Below, piece by piece: positions 33,676 through 41,724 of a stretch of DNA of 44,302 bases. How positions within the stretch are numbered: the stretch's first letter is position 1; each line of letters opens with the position of its first letter. The notes beneath the pieces are model-generated. The model worked only from the letters and a program-made list of their open reading frames with translations, was not told the origin of the DNA and made no database searches. The position numbers were made by a program, and so were the translations under genes. Origin of the DNA: Streptomyces hayashii (GTDB lineage Bacteria; Actinomycetota; Actinomycetes; Streptomycetales; Streptomycetaceae); the NCBI RefSeq assembly GCF_024539815.1, contig NZ_JAHHIU010000094.1, forward strand, positions 1-44,302. The letters are read 5' to 3'.

Positions 33676-34656
33676 ATGTATGCGATCACGATTCCCGAAC
33701 CCGGTGGTCCCGAGGCGCTGGTGTGGGACGAGGTTCCCGATCCCGTACCCGGCGAGGGAGAGGTCCTGGTCGAGGTGGTGGCCGGCGCCGTCAACCGCGC
33801 CGACATCCTGCAGCGGCAGGGCTTCTACGACCCGCCGCCCGGCGCCTCCCGCTACCCCGGCCTGGAGTGCTCCGGCCGGATCGCCGCGATCGGCCCCGAT
33901 GTCTCCGGTTGGGCCGTCGGTGACGAGGTGTGCGCGCTGCTCTCGGGCGGCGGCTACGCGGAGAAGGTCGCCGTGCCGGCCGGCCAGCTGCTTCCGGTAC
34001 CCGAGGGCGTCGACCTCCGGCAGGCCGCTGCGCTCCCCGAGGTGACCAGCACCGTCTGGTCGAACGTCTTCATGATCGCCCACCTCCGTCCCGGCGAGAC
34101 GCTGCTCGTGCACGGCGGCTCCAGCGGCATCGGCACCATGGCGATCCAGCTGGCCAAGGCCGTCGGCGCGCGGGTCGCCGTCACCGCGGGCACCAAGGAG
34201 AAGCTGGAGCAGTGCGCCGAGCTGGGCGCCGACATCCTGATCAACTACCGCGAGCAGGACTTCGTCGCCGAGGTGAAGCAGGCCACCGCCGGCGCCGGCG
34301 CCGACGTCATCCTCGACAACATGGGCGCGAAGTACCTGGACCGCAACGTCCAGGCCCTCGCCGTCAACGGCCGTCTCGCGATCATCGGCATGCAGGGCGG
34401 CGTCAAGGCCGAGCTCAACATCGGCGCGCTCCTCGGCAAGCGTGCCGCCATCAGCGCGACCTCGCTGCGGGCCCGTCCGCTGGAGGAGAAGGCCACGATC
34501 GTGGCGGCCGTGCGCGAGCACGTCTGGCCGCTGCTCGCCGCCGGCCGGGTACGCCCCGTCGTCGACCGCGAAGTCCCGATGAGCGACGCGGCCGCCGCCC
34601 ACCGCGTGGTGGAGGAGAGCGGCCACATCGGCAAGGTGTTGCTGGTCGCGTCCTAG
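33676..34656 (+). CDS. NAD(P)H:quinone oxidoreductase, zinc-free MDR family (PIG3-like)
   Basis: A 326-residue medium-chain reductase. The N-terminal GroES-like domain has NRADILQRQGFYDPPPGAS and PGLECSGRIAAIG. The cofactor domain has VHGGSSGIGTMAIQLAK, which favours NADPH. It lacks the Cys/His set for catalytic zinc, so it should reduce quinones or enones rather than alcohols. The C-terminus is GHIGKVLLVAS. It is probably transcribed alone from a leaderless promoter. Confidence 0.92.
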   Translation: MYAITIPEPGGPEALVWDEVPDPVPGEGEVLVEVVAGAVNRADILQRQGFYDPPPGASRYPGLECSGRIAAIGPDVSGWAVGDEVCALLSGGGYAEKVAVPAGQLLPVPEGVDLRQAAALPEVTSTVWSNVFMIAHLRPGETLLVHGGSSGIGTMAIQLAKAVGARVAVTAGTKEKLEQCAELGADILINYREQDFVAEVKQATAGAGADVILDNMGAKYLDRNVQALAVNGRLAIIGMQGGVKAELNIGALLGKRAAISATSLRARPLEEKATIVAAVREHVWPLLAAGRVRPVVDREVPMSDAAAAHRVVEESGHIGKVLLVAS

Positions 34657-34758
34657 GCCCGTTCGGAGCGGGCCGCGTGCAGCCGCGCTCCGCGGTCGCC
34701 GGCCTGAAGCCGTTCGGTCGGTGTCGTCCGTCCGGGGCCGTGCGGCGCGGAGCGGTTG

Positions 34759-35304
34759 TCAGCCGCGGCGCAGCCGGAGGGCGGCGATAGCGAGGGCGAT
34801 TCCGAGACCGATGAGGACGAGGCCGCTGCCGAGCGGCAGGATCTGCAGGACGGGCCCGTCGGCCCGCTCCCCCTGTGTGGCCGCCTGCCGCACGGAGTCC
34901 TGCGGCTCGGCCGAGGTCACGGGAGCGGATGCCCCGGGAGGCTGGGACGCGCTGTCGTCGGCGTGGTCGCCGTCGCCGGCCTCCGTCTCGCCGTCCCCCG
35001 CGTCCGAGTCCTCGCCGGAGACGTCCTCGCCGCCCGTGGCCCGAGCCGTCGCGTCCTCGTCCTCGTCCCCGTCCTCCCGCCCGGGCCGGGCGCGTCCCTC
35101 GCCCGCCCGGCTGCCGGCCCGGTCGGGTTCGCGCGGGGAGGGGGAGGGCGTGGCCGACGCGGGCGCGTCGGGATAGGCGAAGACGCGTCGGGGCGGCGCC
35201 CCGGTCGCGTAGGACGCGGCACCTCCGTACGACAGGACGAGGACTCCCGCCAGGGCCGTCAGAGCCGCCCGTGTGCCGCACCATGCCCACTGCCGTGGAG
35301 TCAC
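34759..35304 (-). CDS. Putative secreted or wall-anchored low-complexity protein
   Basis: A 181-residue protein of no recognised family. The N-terminus is a signal peptide (basic start, then ALTALAGVLVLSYGGAASYA). The middle (about 40-140) is Asp/Glu/Gly/Ser/Pro-rich and likely disordered. A C-terminal membrane helix (ILPLGSGLVLIGLGIALAIA) ends in LRLRRG. That last pattern, a hydrophobic stretch then Arg, looks like a surface anchor, but no LPxTG motif precedes it. I chose GTG 35304 because GGGAGGGGG lies upstream. It is convergent with the quinone oxidoreductase gene. Confidence 0.7.
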   Translation of the reverse strand: MTPRQWAWCGTRAALTALAGVLVLSYGGAASYATGAPPRRVFAYPDAPASATPSPSPREPDRAGSRAGEGRARPGREDGDEDEDATARATGGEDVSGEDSDAGDGETEAGDGDHADDSASQPPGASAPVTSAEPQDSVRQAATQGERADGPVLQILPLGSGLVLIGLGIALAIAALRLRRG

Positions 35305-35449
35305 GTCCGTGACCCCCTCCCGATGAACGGTCGCCAAGAAAACACCCACCAAGCGTTACATCGGCGAATTTTCACCGCATTCCGGACTCCGCCGAACGGA
35401 AACGGTGGATCACCTTTCGCGGGGGGCACCACGGTGATGAGGTGGGGAC

Positions 35450-36016
35450 GTGCGAGAGAATGACGGCATGGAGATGCCGAGGAACGAAAGGTCGCCGGAG
35501 AACGCCCAGAAGATCCTGGTCGTAGGCCAGGACGGCATGGCGCTCGGCGGCATCGACGCCGACGAGGACTCCCGTGAGATCCCGGTGACGGAGCAGGTCG
35601 AGCAGCCGGCGAAGGTCATGCGGATCGGAAGCATGATCAAGCAGCTGCTGGAGGAGGTGCGCGCGGCTCCCCTGGACGAGGCGAGCCGGGCCCGGCTGAA
35701 GGAGATCCACTCAAGCTCGGTGAAGGAGCTGGAGGACGGCCTGGCCCCGGAGCTGGTCGAAGAACTGGAACGGCTGTCCCTGCCGTTCAACGAGGAGTCG
35801 ACGCCGAGTGACGCGGAACTGCGCATCGCGCAGGCCCAGTTGGTCGGCTGGCTGGAGGGCCTCTTCCACGGCATCCAGACCACGCTCTTCGCTCAGCAGA
35901 TGGCCGCGCGGGCCCAGCTGGAGCAGATGCGCCGCGCGCTGCCGCCCGGCGCGAGCCATGAGGGCATGGACGACCCGCGCGCCGCGGGCGGCCGTTCGGG
36001 CGGACCGTACCTGTAG
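35450..36016 (+). CDS. bpa: Bacterial proteasome activator Bpa/PafE (DUF2587)
   Basis: A 188-residue, ATP-independent activator that forms a ring on the 20S proteasome and opens its gate for unfolded proteins. The core matches Mycobacterium Bpa closely: VEQPAKVMRIGSMIKQLLEE, EIHSSSVKELEDGLAPEL and LVGWLEGLFHGIQTTLFAQQ. The C-terminus is GGPYL, equivalent to the mycobacterial GQYL tail whose penultimate Tyr docks into the proteasome alpha ring. Starts: GTG 35450 has GAGGTGGGG upstream, while ATG 35468 lacks a good site. It is a single gene with a strong terminator; no prcAB or mpa is in the window. Confidence 0.93.
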   Translation: MRENDGMEMPRNERSPENAQKILVVGQDGMALGGIDADEDSREIPVTEQVEQPAKVMRIGSMIKQLLEEVRAAPLDEASRARLKEIHSSSVKELEDGLAPELVEELERLSLPFNEESTPSDAELRIAQAQLVGWLEGLFHGIQTTLFAQQMAARAQLEQMRRALPPGASHEGMDDPRAAGGRSGGPYL

Positions 36017-36035
36017 TCCTCTGCAGTACACGTCA

Positions 36036-36062
36036 AGGGCCCGGCGTCGAACGCCGGGCCCT
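36036..36062. terminator. Bidirectional terminator between bpa and the kinase gene
   Basis: A perfect 12-bp inverted repeat (AGGGCCCGGCGT/ACGCCGGGCCCT) with loop CGA lies 19 bases after bpa and 51 bases after the stop of the convergent kinase gene. Confidence 0.87.
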
Positions 36063-36113
36063 CTCACATGACGTCGGACGAGGCCGGACGACGCCGGACG
36101 TGCCGGCCGGTCG

Positions 36114-37742
36114 TCACGCGGGGTTGCCGGTGGAGACCTTGAGCTCGATCTCGGGCATGTCCTTGGGGTCGACGTCCGTGTCGGCCGAGGGGAACTGCTC
36201 CATGACCGCCCCGTCGCCGTAGGTGTTCTCGTCGACCTTGGTGATCTTGTACTGCCAGCCGGCGGCCTGGAAACACGCCTTGACCGAGCCGATGTACTTG
36301 AATTTGAAGTTCGGCACCCGGATCTTGGCGGGGTCGTTGTACGACTCCTGGGGCTCGGAGCACTCCGTCGGGTCGATCGTCTTGGAGGTGTCCGGCGCTC
36401 GGTAGTCCGCCGCCTTGGTCGCCGCCGGAGAGGAACTCGCCGTCCCGCCGCCGCCCTTGGCGTCGTCGCCCTTGCCGCCGCCCATGCTGAGGCTGGCGAT
36501 CAGACAGCCGACCGCGACCACGGCGACGACGGCCGAGCCGATGAGGACCGGCTTGGTGTTCCTGCGGCCGCCGCCGGAGGGAACCGCGGTCGACGGCTGG
36601 GGGCTGAGGTTGTACGCCGCCGGGCTGTGCGCCGACTGGTTGTACGCGGGGGCGGGCGTCTGGTAGCCGGCCTGCTGCGGATAGCCGTAGGACGCGGCGG
36701 GCGCCGGAGTGCCGTAGGGGTTCGGGTTGGGGCCGGTCTGGTACGGCGTCTGCACGCTGCCCTGCGGCGGGGTGCTCTGACCGACCGGCGGGAAGACCGC
36801 CGAGCCGACGCCCGCGCCGCTGGACGTCTGCGCGCCCGGGACGATGCTCGGCGGGGCCGGCTGGAAGGACGCGGCGACGCGCAGGCACTCGTCGCGCATG
36901 GCGACGGCGGTCGGAAAACGCTCGTTCGGGTTCTTCTTCAGCGCGCGGGCGACGAGCGCGTCGACGGCCGGCGGCAGCGCCCGGTTGATCGAGGAGGGAG
37001 CCACCGGCTCCTCCTGCACGTGCGCGTACGCGATCGCAAGCGGTGAATCGGCCTCGAACGGCAGCCGCCCGGTGACCAGTTGGAACAGCATGATGCCGAC
37101 CGAGTAGAGGTCGGACCGGGCGTCCACCCCGCGCCCCAGCGCCTGTTCGGGCGAGAGGTACTGGGGGGTTCCGACGACCATGCCCGTCTGCGTCATCGAG
37201 GTGACGCCGGACTGCATGGCCCGCGCGATGCCGAAGTCCATCACCTTGACCACGCCGCGCTTGGTCATCATCACGTTGCCGGGCTTGATGTCGCGGTGGA
37301 CCAGCCCCATCTCGTGGCTGATCTCCAGCGCCGCCAGCACGTCCGCGGTGATCTTCAGCGCCTTGTCGGCGGGCATCGCGCCCTGTCGGTGCACGTCCTC
37401 GTCGAGCACCGAGCCGAGCGGGCGGCCCTCGATGTACTCCATGACGATGTAGGGCGTGGTGAGCCCGTCCACGTCGTCCTCGCCCGTGTCGAAGACGGAG
37501 ACGATGTTGGTGTGCGTGAGCTTGGCCACGGCCTGCGCCTCACGGCGGAAACGCTCGCGGAAGGCCTGCTCACGGCCCAGTTCGGTGTGCAGGGTCTTCA
37601 CCGCGACCTGACGGTCGAGCACGGCGTCGTAGGCGAGGTGGACCGAGGCCATGCCGCCCTCGCCGAGCAAGTCGCGCAGCTGATAGCGGCCGGCGGCGAG
37701 CGCCCGCCCCGCGTACCGGCCCTGCGCGCCGTCCTGGCTCAT
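36114..37742 (-). CDS. Membrane Ser/Thr protein kinase with one PASTA-like outer domain
   Basis: A 542-residue receptor-type kinase. Kinase domain about 20-285: LGEGGMASVHLAY, Lys49 (VAVK), HRDIKPGNVM, DFGIARAM and an activation loop SGVTSMTQTGMVVGTPQYLS. A Pro/Gln/Tyr/Ala-rich linker (about 300-415) leads to a membrane segment (VLIGSAVVAVVAVGCLIASL). The short outer domain (about 475-540, KIRVPNFKFKYIGSVKACFQ) resembles a single PASTA repeat. The ATG at 37742 was chosen because the kinase fold starts shortly after; the frame is open further upstream without a good site. It is divergent from a second kinase at 38101. Confidence 0.9.
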   Translation of the reverse strand: MSQDGAQGRYAGRALAAGRYQLRDLLGEGGMASVHLAYDAVLDRQVAVKTLHTELGREQAFRERFRREAQAVAKLTHTNIVSVFDTGEDDVDGLTTPYIVMEYIEGRPLGSVLDEDVHRQGAMPADKALKITADVLAALEISHEMGLVHRDIKPGNVMMTKRGVVKVMDFGIARAMQSGVTSMTQTGMVVGTPQYLSPEQALGRGVDARSDLYSVGIMLFQLVTGRLPFEADSPLAIAYAHVQEEPVAPSSINRALPPAVDALVARALKKNPNERFPTAVAMRDECLRVAASFQPAPPSIVPGAQTSSGAGVGSAVFPPVGQSTPPQGSVQTPYQTGPNPNPYGTPAPAASYGYPQQAGYQTPAPAYNQSAHSPAAYNLSPQPSTAVPSGGGRRNTKPVLIGSAVVAVVAVGCLIASLSMGGGKGDDAKGGGGTASSSPAATKAADYRAPDTSKTIDPTECSEPQESYNDPAKIRVPNFKFKYIGSVKACFQAAGWQYKITKVDENTYGDGAVMEQFPSADTDVDPKDMPEIELKVSTGNPA

Positions 37743-38100
37743 CTTCTGCGTCCCCCGTTGGCCTTCTGGCGCCGTTGACTGTCGTTGATCCAAAGCGCTA
37801 TTCCCGGCCAAGTCTGCCGTAGGGCACCGACACGTCAAGTTCGGTGCCCGTTCCGTGACCCTACGAGAAAGAAGCGTCGCGGAAGCGTTACAGGTGCCGT
37901 ACGGCCGGTACACAGAATTTGCACGGCTGCACGGAGTACGGGTTTGATGGCCGGTCCGTCCCGGACCGGCGCCGGGGTCCGCCCCGGGGATCGTTCCGGG
38001 GATCGTCCCGGACCGGCGGCTTGCGCGGAGGCTGTAGCGTGGCCGACGGAGACCGTGACAACACCGCGCGCACCGCGGGCAGAAACGACGGCGAGGACTG
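37743..38100. other. Divergent promoter region between two kinase genes
   Basis: These 358 bases hold no gene. A perfect 9-bp hairpin with a 3-nt loop (GCCGGTCCG/CGGACCGGC) lies at 37950-37970. Short direct repeats GGGGATCGTYCC follow at about 37986-38009. TAGCGT at 38035-38040 is a possible -10 for the plus-strand kinase, about 60 bases before its ATG. The TTACAG and TACACA elements near 37888-37915 could serve another promoter. Confidence 0.5.
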
Positions 38101-39684
38101 ATGGCACAGCAGCGCGCTCAGGGCCCGTCCGACCCCGAGGCGACTGGCGGCGGTATGTCAGATGCGCCGGAGAACTGGGGCAACGGAGGGCTGGTCGGAG
38201 ACGGCCGATACCGGCTGACCCGCAGACTCGGCCGAGGCGGCATGGCCGAGGTGTTCGCGGCCGAGGACGTACGACTCGGCCGCACCGTCGCGGTCAAGCT
38301 GCTGCGCGCCGACCTCGCCGAGGACCCCGTGTCCAAGGCCCGCTTCACGCGCGAGGCCCAGTCGGTGGCCGGCCTCAACCACCATGCGATCGTCGCCGTG
38401 TACGACTCCGGCGAGGACTTCGTGGGCGGCCAGAGCGTGCCGTACATCGTGATGGAGATCGTCGAGGGGCGCACGATCCGTGACCTCCTCCTCAACGCCG
38501 AGGCGCCGGGCCCCGAGCAGGCGCTGATCATCACCTCCGGTGTGCTGGAGGCGCTCGCCTACTCGCACCAGCACGGCATCGTGCACCGCGACATCAAGCC
38601 CGCGAACGTGATCATCACGCACAACGGCGCCGTCAAGGTGATGGACTTCGGCATCGCGCGCGCCCTGCACGGCGCGTCCACGACGATGACGCAGACCGGC
38701 ATGGTCATGGGCACCCCGCAGTACCTCTCGCCGGAGCAGGCGCTCGGCAAGGCCGTCGACCACCGCTCCGACCTGTACGCCACGGGCTGTCTGCTGTACG
38801 AGCTCCTGGCGCTTCGGCCGCCCTTCACCGGCGAGACGCCTCTGTCGGTCGTCTACCAGCATGTGCAGGACGTCCCGGTGCCGCCGTCGCAGACCTCGGG
38901 CGGGGAGTGCCCGCCCGAGCTGGACGGCCTGGTCATGCGCTCCCTCGCCAAGGACCCCGACGACCGTTTCCAGACGGCGGAGGAGATGCGCGGCCTGGTC
39001 CAGTACGGGCTGCAGATGCTGTACGACCAGGGCGGCCACACCGGCACCTGGAACACCGGCCCGGTGAGCGCGTCGGGCGGCGTCGGCACACCCGCCGGGG
39101 GCTTCGCGAGCACGACGGCCGTGCTGCCGCACGGCGCCGACGGCTCCAGCACCTCGCAGATCCCGCAGCCGATCCTGCCCACCGGTTACGGCGGCGGGGA
39201 CGACGGCGGTTTCGAGGGGCACGGCAACAAGGGCAGCGGCCGCGGCAAGCTGTGGATCCTCGCCATCTTCGCGGTGATCGCCATCGCCGCGGGCGTCGCG
39301 CTCGCCCTGAACACCAAGAACGACGGAACCGGCGGCGGCGGGACCTCCCCGTCGCCCTCCGCCTCGCCGTCCGTCTCGGACACCGCTCCGAGCGAGAAGC
39401 CCAGCGACGAGGAGAGCGATACGTCCAGCGGCGACTCCTCGGACGACAACACCGGTTCGAACACGAACCAGAACTACTCGCCGTCGTACTCGCCGTCCTC
39501 GTCACCGTCCTCCTCGCCGTCCCCGTCCGCCACGGGCGAGCCGACGGACGAGGAGACGGGCAGCAAGCCCTCGGACGAGCCCACCGACACGGAGACGGAG
39601 CCGAGCGCCCCGGCCACGGGCAACGAGACGGGCGGTACCGACCCGGGCAACACCACCCTCGGCGGGGGCCTCGGCGGCGGGTGA
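38101..39684 (+). CDS. Membrane Ser/Thr protein kinase with Ser/Thr/Pro-rich outer tail
   Basis: A 527-residue kinase. Kinase domain about 37-300: LGRGGMAEVFAAED, Lys66 (VAVK), HRDIKPANVI, DFGIARAL and activation loop TTMTQTGMVMGTPQYLSPE. A linker precedes a membrane segment (LWILAIFAVIAIAAGVALAL, about 378-397). The outer part has no PASTA domain; it is a low-complexity Ser/Thr/Pro/Asp/Glu tail (YSPSYSPSSSPSSSPSPS), a likely glycosylated or disordered stalk. The start has GGCGAGG upstream; an in-frame ATG 18 codons later is possible. It is divergent from the other kinase, and both activation loops share TMTQTGMV or a close variant. Confidence 0.9.
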   Translation: MAQQRAQGPSDPEATGGGMSDAPENWGNGGLVGDGRYRLTRRLGRGGMAEVFAAEDVRLGRTVAVKLLRADLAEDPVSKARFTREAQSVAGLNHHAIVAVYDSGEDFVGGQSVPYIVMEIVEGRTIRDLLLNAEAPGPEQALIITSGVLEALAYSHQHGIVHRDIKPANVIITHNGAVKVMDFGIARALHGASTTMTQTGMVMGTPQYLSPEQALGKAVDHRSDLYATGCLLYELLALRPPFTGETPLSVVYQHVQDVPVPPSQTSGGECPPELDGLVMRSLAKDPDDRFQTAEEMRGLVQYGLQMLYDQGGHTGTWNTGPVSASGGVGTPAGGFASTTAVLPHGADGSSTSQIPQPILPTGYGGGDDGGFEGHGNKGSGRGKLWILAIFAVIAIAAGVALALNTKNDGTGGGGTSPSPSASPSVSDTAPSEKPSDEESDTSSGDSSDDNTGSNTNQNYSPSYSPSSSPSSSPSPSATGEPTDEETGSKPSDEPTDTETEPSAPATGNETGGTDPGNTTLGGGLGGG

Positions 39685-39729
39685 CCCGGTCGGCGGGTCC
39701 CGCCCGGCGCAGCCGTTCTCTTCTCTCTC

Positions 39730-39770
39730 CACGCGCGCGTGGGGCCCTGACCGGGCTCCACGCGCGCGTG
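39730..39770. terminator. Strong bidirectional terminator
   Basis: An 18-bp stem with a single G-T pair and loop TGACC. The arms are CACGCGCGCGTGGGGCCC and GGGCTCCACGCGCGCGTG. It lies between the convergent kinase and phosphotransferase genes. Confidence 0.88.
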
Positions 39771-39840
39771 CGCGTTCCGCGGAACCGGGCGGAGCCCCAG
39801 GACCCCACGGGTCGGCCGGGGGCCCCGCGGCTGCGCCCGG

Positions 39841-41175
39841 TCAGTCCGTGAACGCTCCGCAGACGGCGTCGTACTCCCGCGTCCACCACACGGCGAGCGC
39901 CGAGGACGCCGGGAACTGGGAGTCCGCGCGGGTGTCGCCGCGCTCGTAGTGCCAGCGCAGCATCCAGAAGTCGTTGAGGCGCTCCCACCACACGCGGTGC
40001 ACGGCCGCCGCGAGTTCGCGGGGCGAGGCGCCCGCCGCCCGCCGGTACGCGCGTGCGTACTGCCTCGTCTTCGGCAGGTCGAGCGTGCCGTCGGGCCGGA
40101 CGAAGAAGATCGCGGCCGCGCGGACGGCCTCCTCCGCGCGGGGCTGCACCCCGAGCCGGTCCCAGTCGACGATGGCGGCGGGGGCGTCCCCGCGGTAGAG
40201 CAGGTTGAAGGGGTGGAAGTCCCCGTGCACCCAGCCGACCGGGCCGCCGTGCGGGGGACGCCGGTCGGCGTGCCGTTCCAGGAGCCCGCGCCGTTCGACG
40301 AGGCGGTGGCGGGCGAGTTCGTCGAAGGAGCCGGCGGGGCGGTGCCGCCGCACGCGCGCGAGGAGATCCTCGATGAGGACGAAGGTGTCCGCGGGGTCGG
40401 GACTCGGGGCGGGGGCTTCGGGCCGGGCGGGAGCGGCGGACCCGAAAGGTGTGGCGGGCCCGCCCGGGGGCGCCGGCTCGGCGCGGCCGGTCGAGTCGGC
40501 CGCCGCGGCGGGTGCGGCGAGGGCGGCAGGGGCGGCAGGGGTTGAGGTATCGGCGGGCGCGAGAGGGCCGGCGGGCGCAAGAAGGCCGGCCGGAGGTGGG
40601 ACGGTCGCGGAACAAGGGGTGTGTCGCGGGTGAGGGGGGCGCTCGGCGCGCGCGCCGAGCGCGGCCGTGGTGGTGCGCTCCGGGTCGCGTGCCGGAGGCA
40701 CCCGCTCCCCCCGCCCCGGCGACGGCTGCCCGGTGGGCGGGCGCATCACATGCTCCAGGCTGGCGTGCACCACCCCGAGCAGGGCTCCGAGGAGGCCGCA
40801 CTGGCCGGGGGTGAGCTGGGAGCCGTGGCGGTGACGGCCCTCGACCCACGGGTGCAGGGCATAGGCGTGGCCGCCGACGACGGCGACCGTACGGCCGTCG
40901 CGGCCGGGCAGCGGGGGAGCGACCGGGACGCCCAGAGCGGCCAGCCGCTCGGTGGCCCGGTGCTGGCGGGCGATCGACGCGGGGTCGGCGGTGTCCGGGT
41001 CGAAGTGGTGCTTCAGGAAGTAACGACCGCGGGTGGTGCGCAACCGGTATCCGCGGTTGAGCAGCCCCTCCTCGACGGGCTCGCAGGCGAGCGCGGAGCC
41101 GGCGGAGTACCGGTTGAGCAGAGCGCCCAGAGGGGGCGCGTGGGGCATTGAGGGGGGTACACAGGAGCGCGGCAC
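39841..41175 (-). CDS. Aminoglycoside-phosphotransferase-fold protein with a large low-complexity insertion
   Basis: A 444-residue protein of the APH/choline-kinase superfamily. The N-lobe (about 15-130) has NRGYRLRTTRGRYFLKHHF with a likely ATP-binding Lys. The catalytic loop is VHGDFHPFNLLYRG and the metal-binding Asp is in AIVDWDRLG. Between the lobes lies an insertion of about 130 Pro/Ala/Thr-rich residues (about 135-265), not expected in this fold. The substrate is unknown; most chromosomal members are not antibiotic-resistance enzymes. The GTG at 41175 follows TAGCAT by 7 bases without a ribosome site, suggesting a leaderless transcript; ATG 41148 is an alternative. Confidence 0.8.
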   Translation of the reverse strand: MPRSCVPPSMPHAPPLGALLNRYSAGSALACEPVEEGLLNRGYRLRTTRGRYFLKHHFDPDTADPASIARQHRATERLAALGVPVAPPLPGRDGRTVAVVGGHAYALHPWVEGRHRHGSQLTPGQCGLLGALLGVVHASLEHVMRPPTGQPSPGRGERVPPARDPERTTTAALGARAERPPHPRHTPCSATVPPPAGLLAPAGPLAPADTSTPAAPAALAAPAAAADSTGRAEPAPPGGPATPFGSAAPARPEAPAPSPDPADTFVLIEDLLARVRRHRPAGSFDELARHRLVERRGLLERHADRRPPHGGPVGWVHGDFHPFNLLYRGDAPAAIVDWDRLGVQPRAEEAVRAAAIFFVRPDGTLDLPKTRQYARAYRRAAGASPRELAAAVHRVWWERLNDFWMLRWHYERGDTRADSQFPASSALAVWWTREYDAVCGAFTD

Positions 41176-41182
41176 GCGCCCG

Positions 41183-41188
41183 ATGCTA
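41183..41188 (-). promoter_or_regulatory. -10 hexamer TAGCAT of a likely leaderless promoter
   Basis: On the minus strand TAGCAT ends 7 bases before the GTG start of the phosphotransferase-like gene; there is no Shine-Dalgarno sequence. Confidence 0.5.
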
Positions 41189-41486
41189 GGCCACCGGTCC
41201 GGCCTGTGAGCTGGGCGTTGTCACAGATGGTCACCAGTCGACAACATGGGTCACGGACGGTCGCATCAGGTCGTGGCGAGGGCCCCCGCGAGGGCGTCGG
41301 CGAGGGGCCCGCCGGGCACGGCGCCCGGTGTGCGCAGGGGCCCGCCGACGGCGGTCCCGACCCCCCGAACGGCCGCAGGTCGCTCCCCGAAGGCTCTTCC
41401 CGTGGCGCGGGTGCCCGGGATAACGTGCCGTTGCTCCGGCCTCCTGCAAGGCTGTGACCAGGCTCCTTCCCGACTTTGCCGATTTA

Positions 41487-41539
41487 CTTGGAAATCCAAG
41501 CAAAAATGCAGGTCAGGAGGGGTTTCACAGAAATGTGAA
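41487..41539. promoter_or_regulatory. Two perfect dyads upstream of the second E1 alpha gene
   Basis: CTTGGAAATCCAAG (41487-41500) and TTCACAGAAATGTGAA (41524-41539) are perfect inverted repeats in the A/T-richer promoter area. Their centres are 38 bases apart. The second looks like a classic helix-turn-helix regulator operator. The regulator is unknown. Confidence 0.5.
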
Positions 41540-41724
41540 GCACTGGGTAACGTGTCGAACGCAGGGCGCTCGCCGGGGCACCTGTCACGCCTGTTCCGGC
41601 CGAGTGACACCCACCCCGTGCACGGGTGTCGGAAACAGGTGAGCCGCTCCCTCAGGCTCTTGGAGAGCCGGGGGGACCCCAGCCACCCGGCGACCCCGGG
41701 GGCCGGACCGACGGAGGAGCACAC

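Larger units (their letters stand above)
41176..41724. other. Long leader and promoter region of the second E1 alpha operon
   Basis: These 549 bases hold no supported gene. From about 41460 to 41560 the base composition drops to more A/T than elsewhere in the window, marking a promoter area. Three dyads lie here: CTTGGA-AA-TCCAAG (41487-41500), TTCACA-GAAA-TGTGAA (41524-41539) and GACACCC/GGGTGTC (41606-41612 with 41624-41630). The 5' untranslated region could exceed 150 bases. I could not match it to a riboswitch class I know. Confidence 0.6.

Noticed and set aside
39841..41175. Aminoglycoside resistance gene
   Set aside because: Only the general phosphotransferase fold is supported; the large insertion and core-chromosome setting give no link to resistance.
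41560..41724. A known riboswitch (c-di-AMP or cobalamin type) in the leader of the second E1 alpha operon
   Set aside because: The GC-rich leader can fold, but I could not match the conserved core bases of any class I know; a covariance search (Rfam models) would decide.
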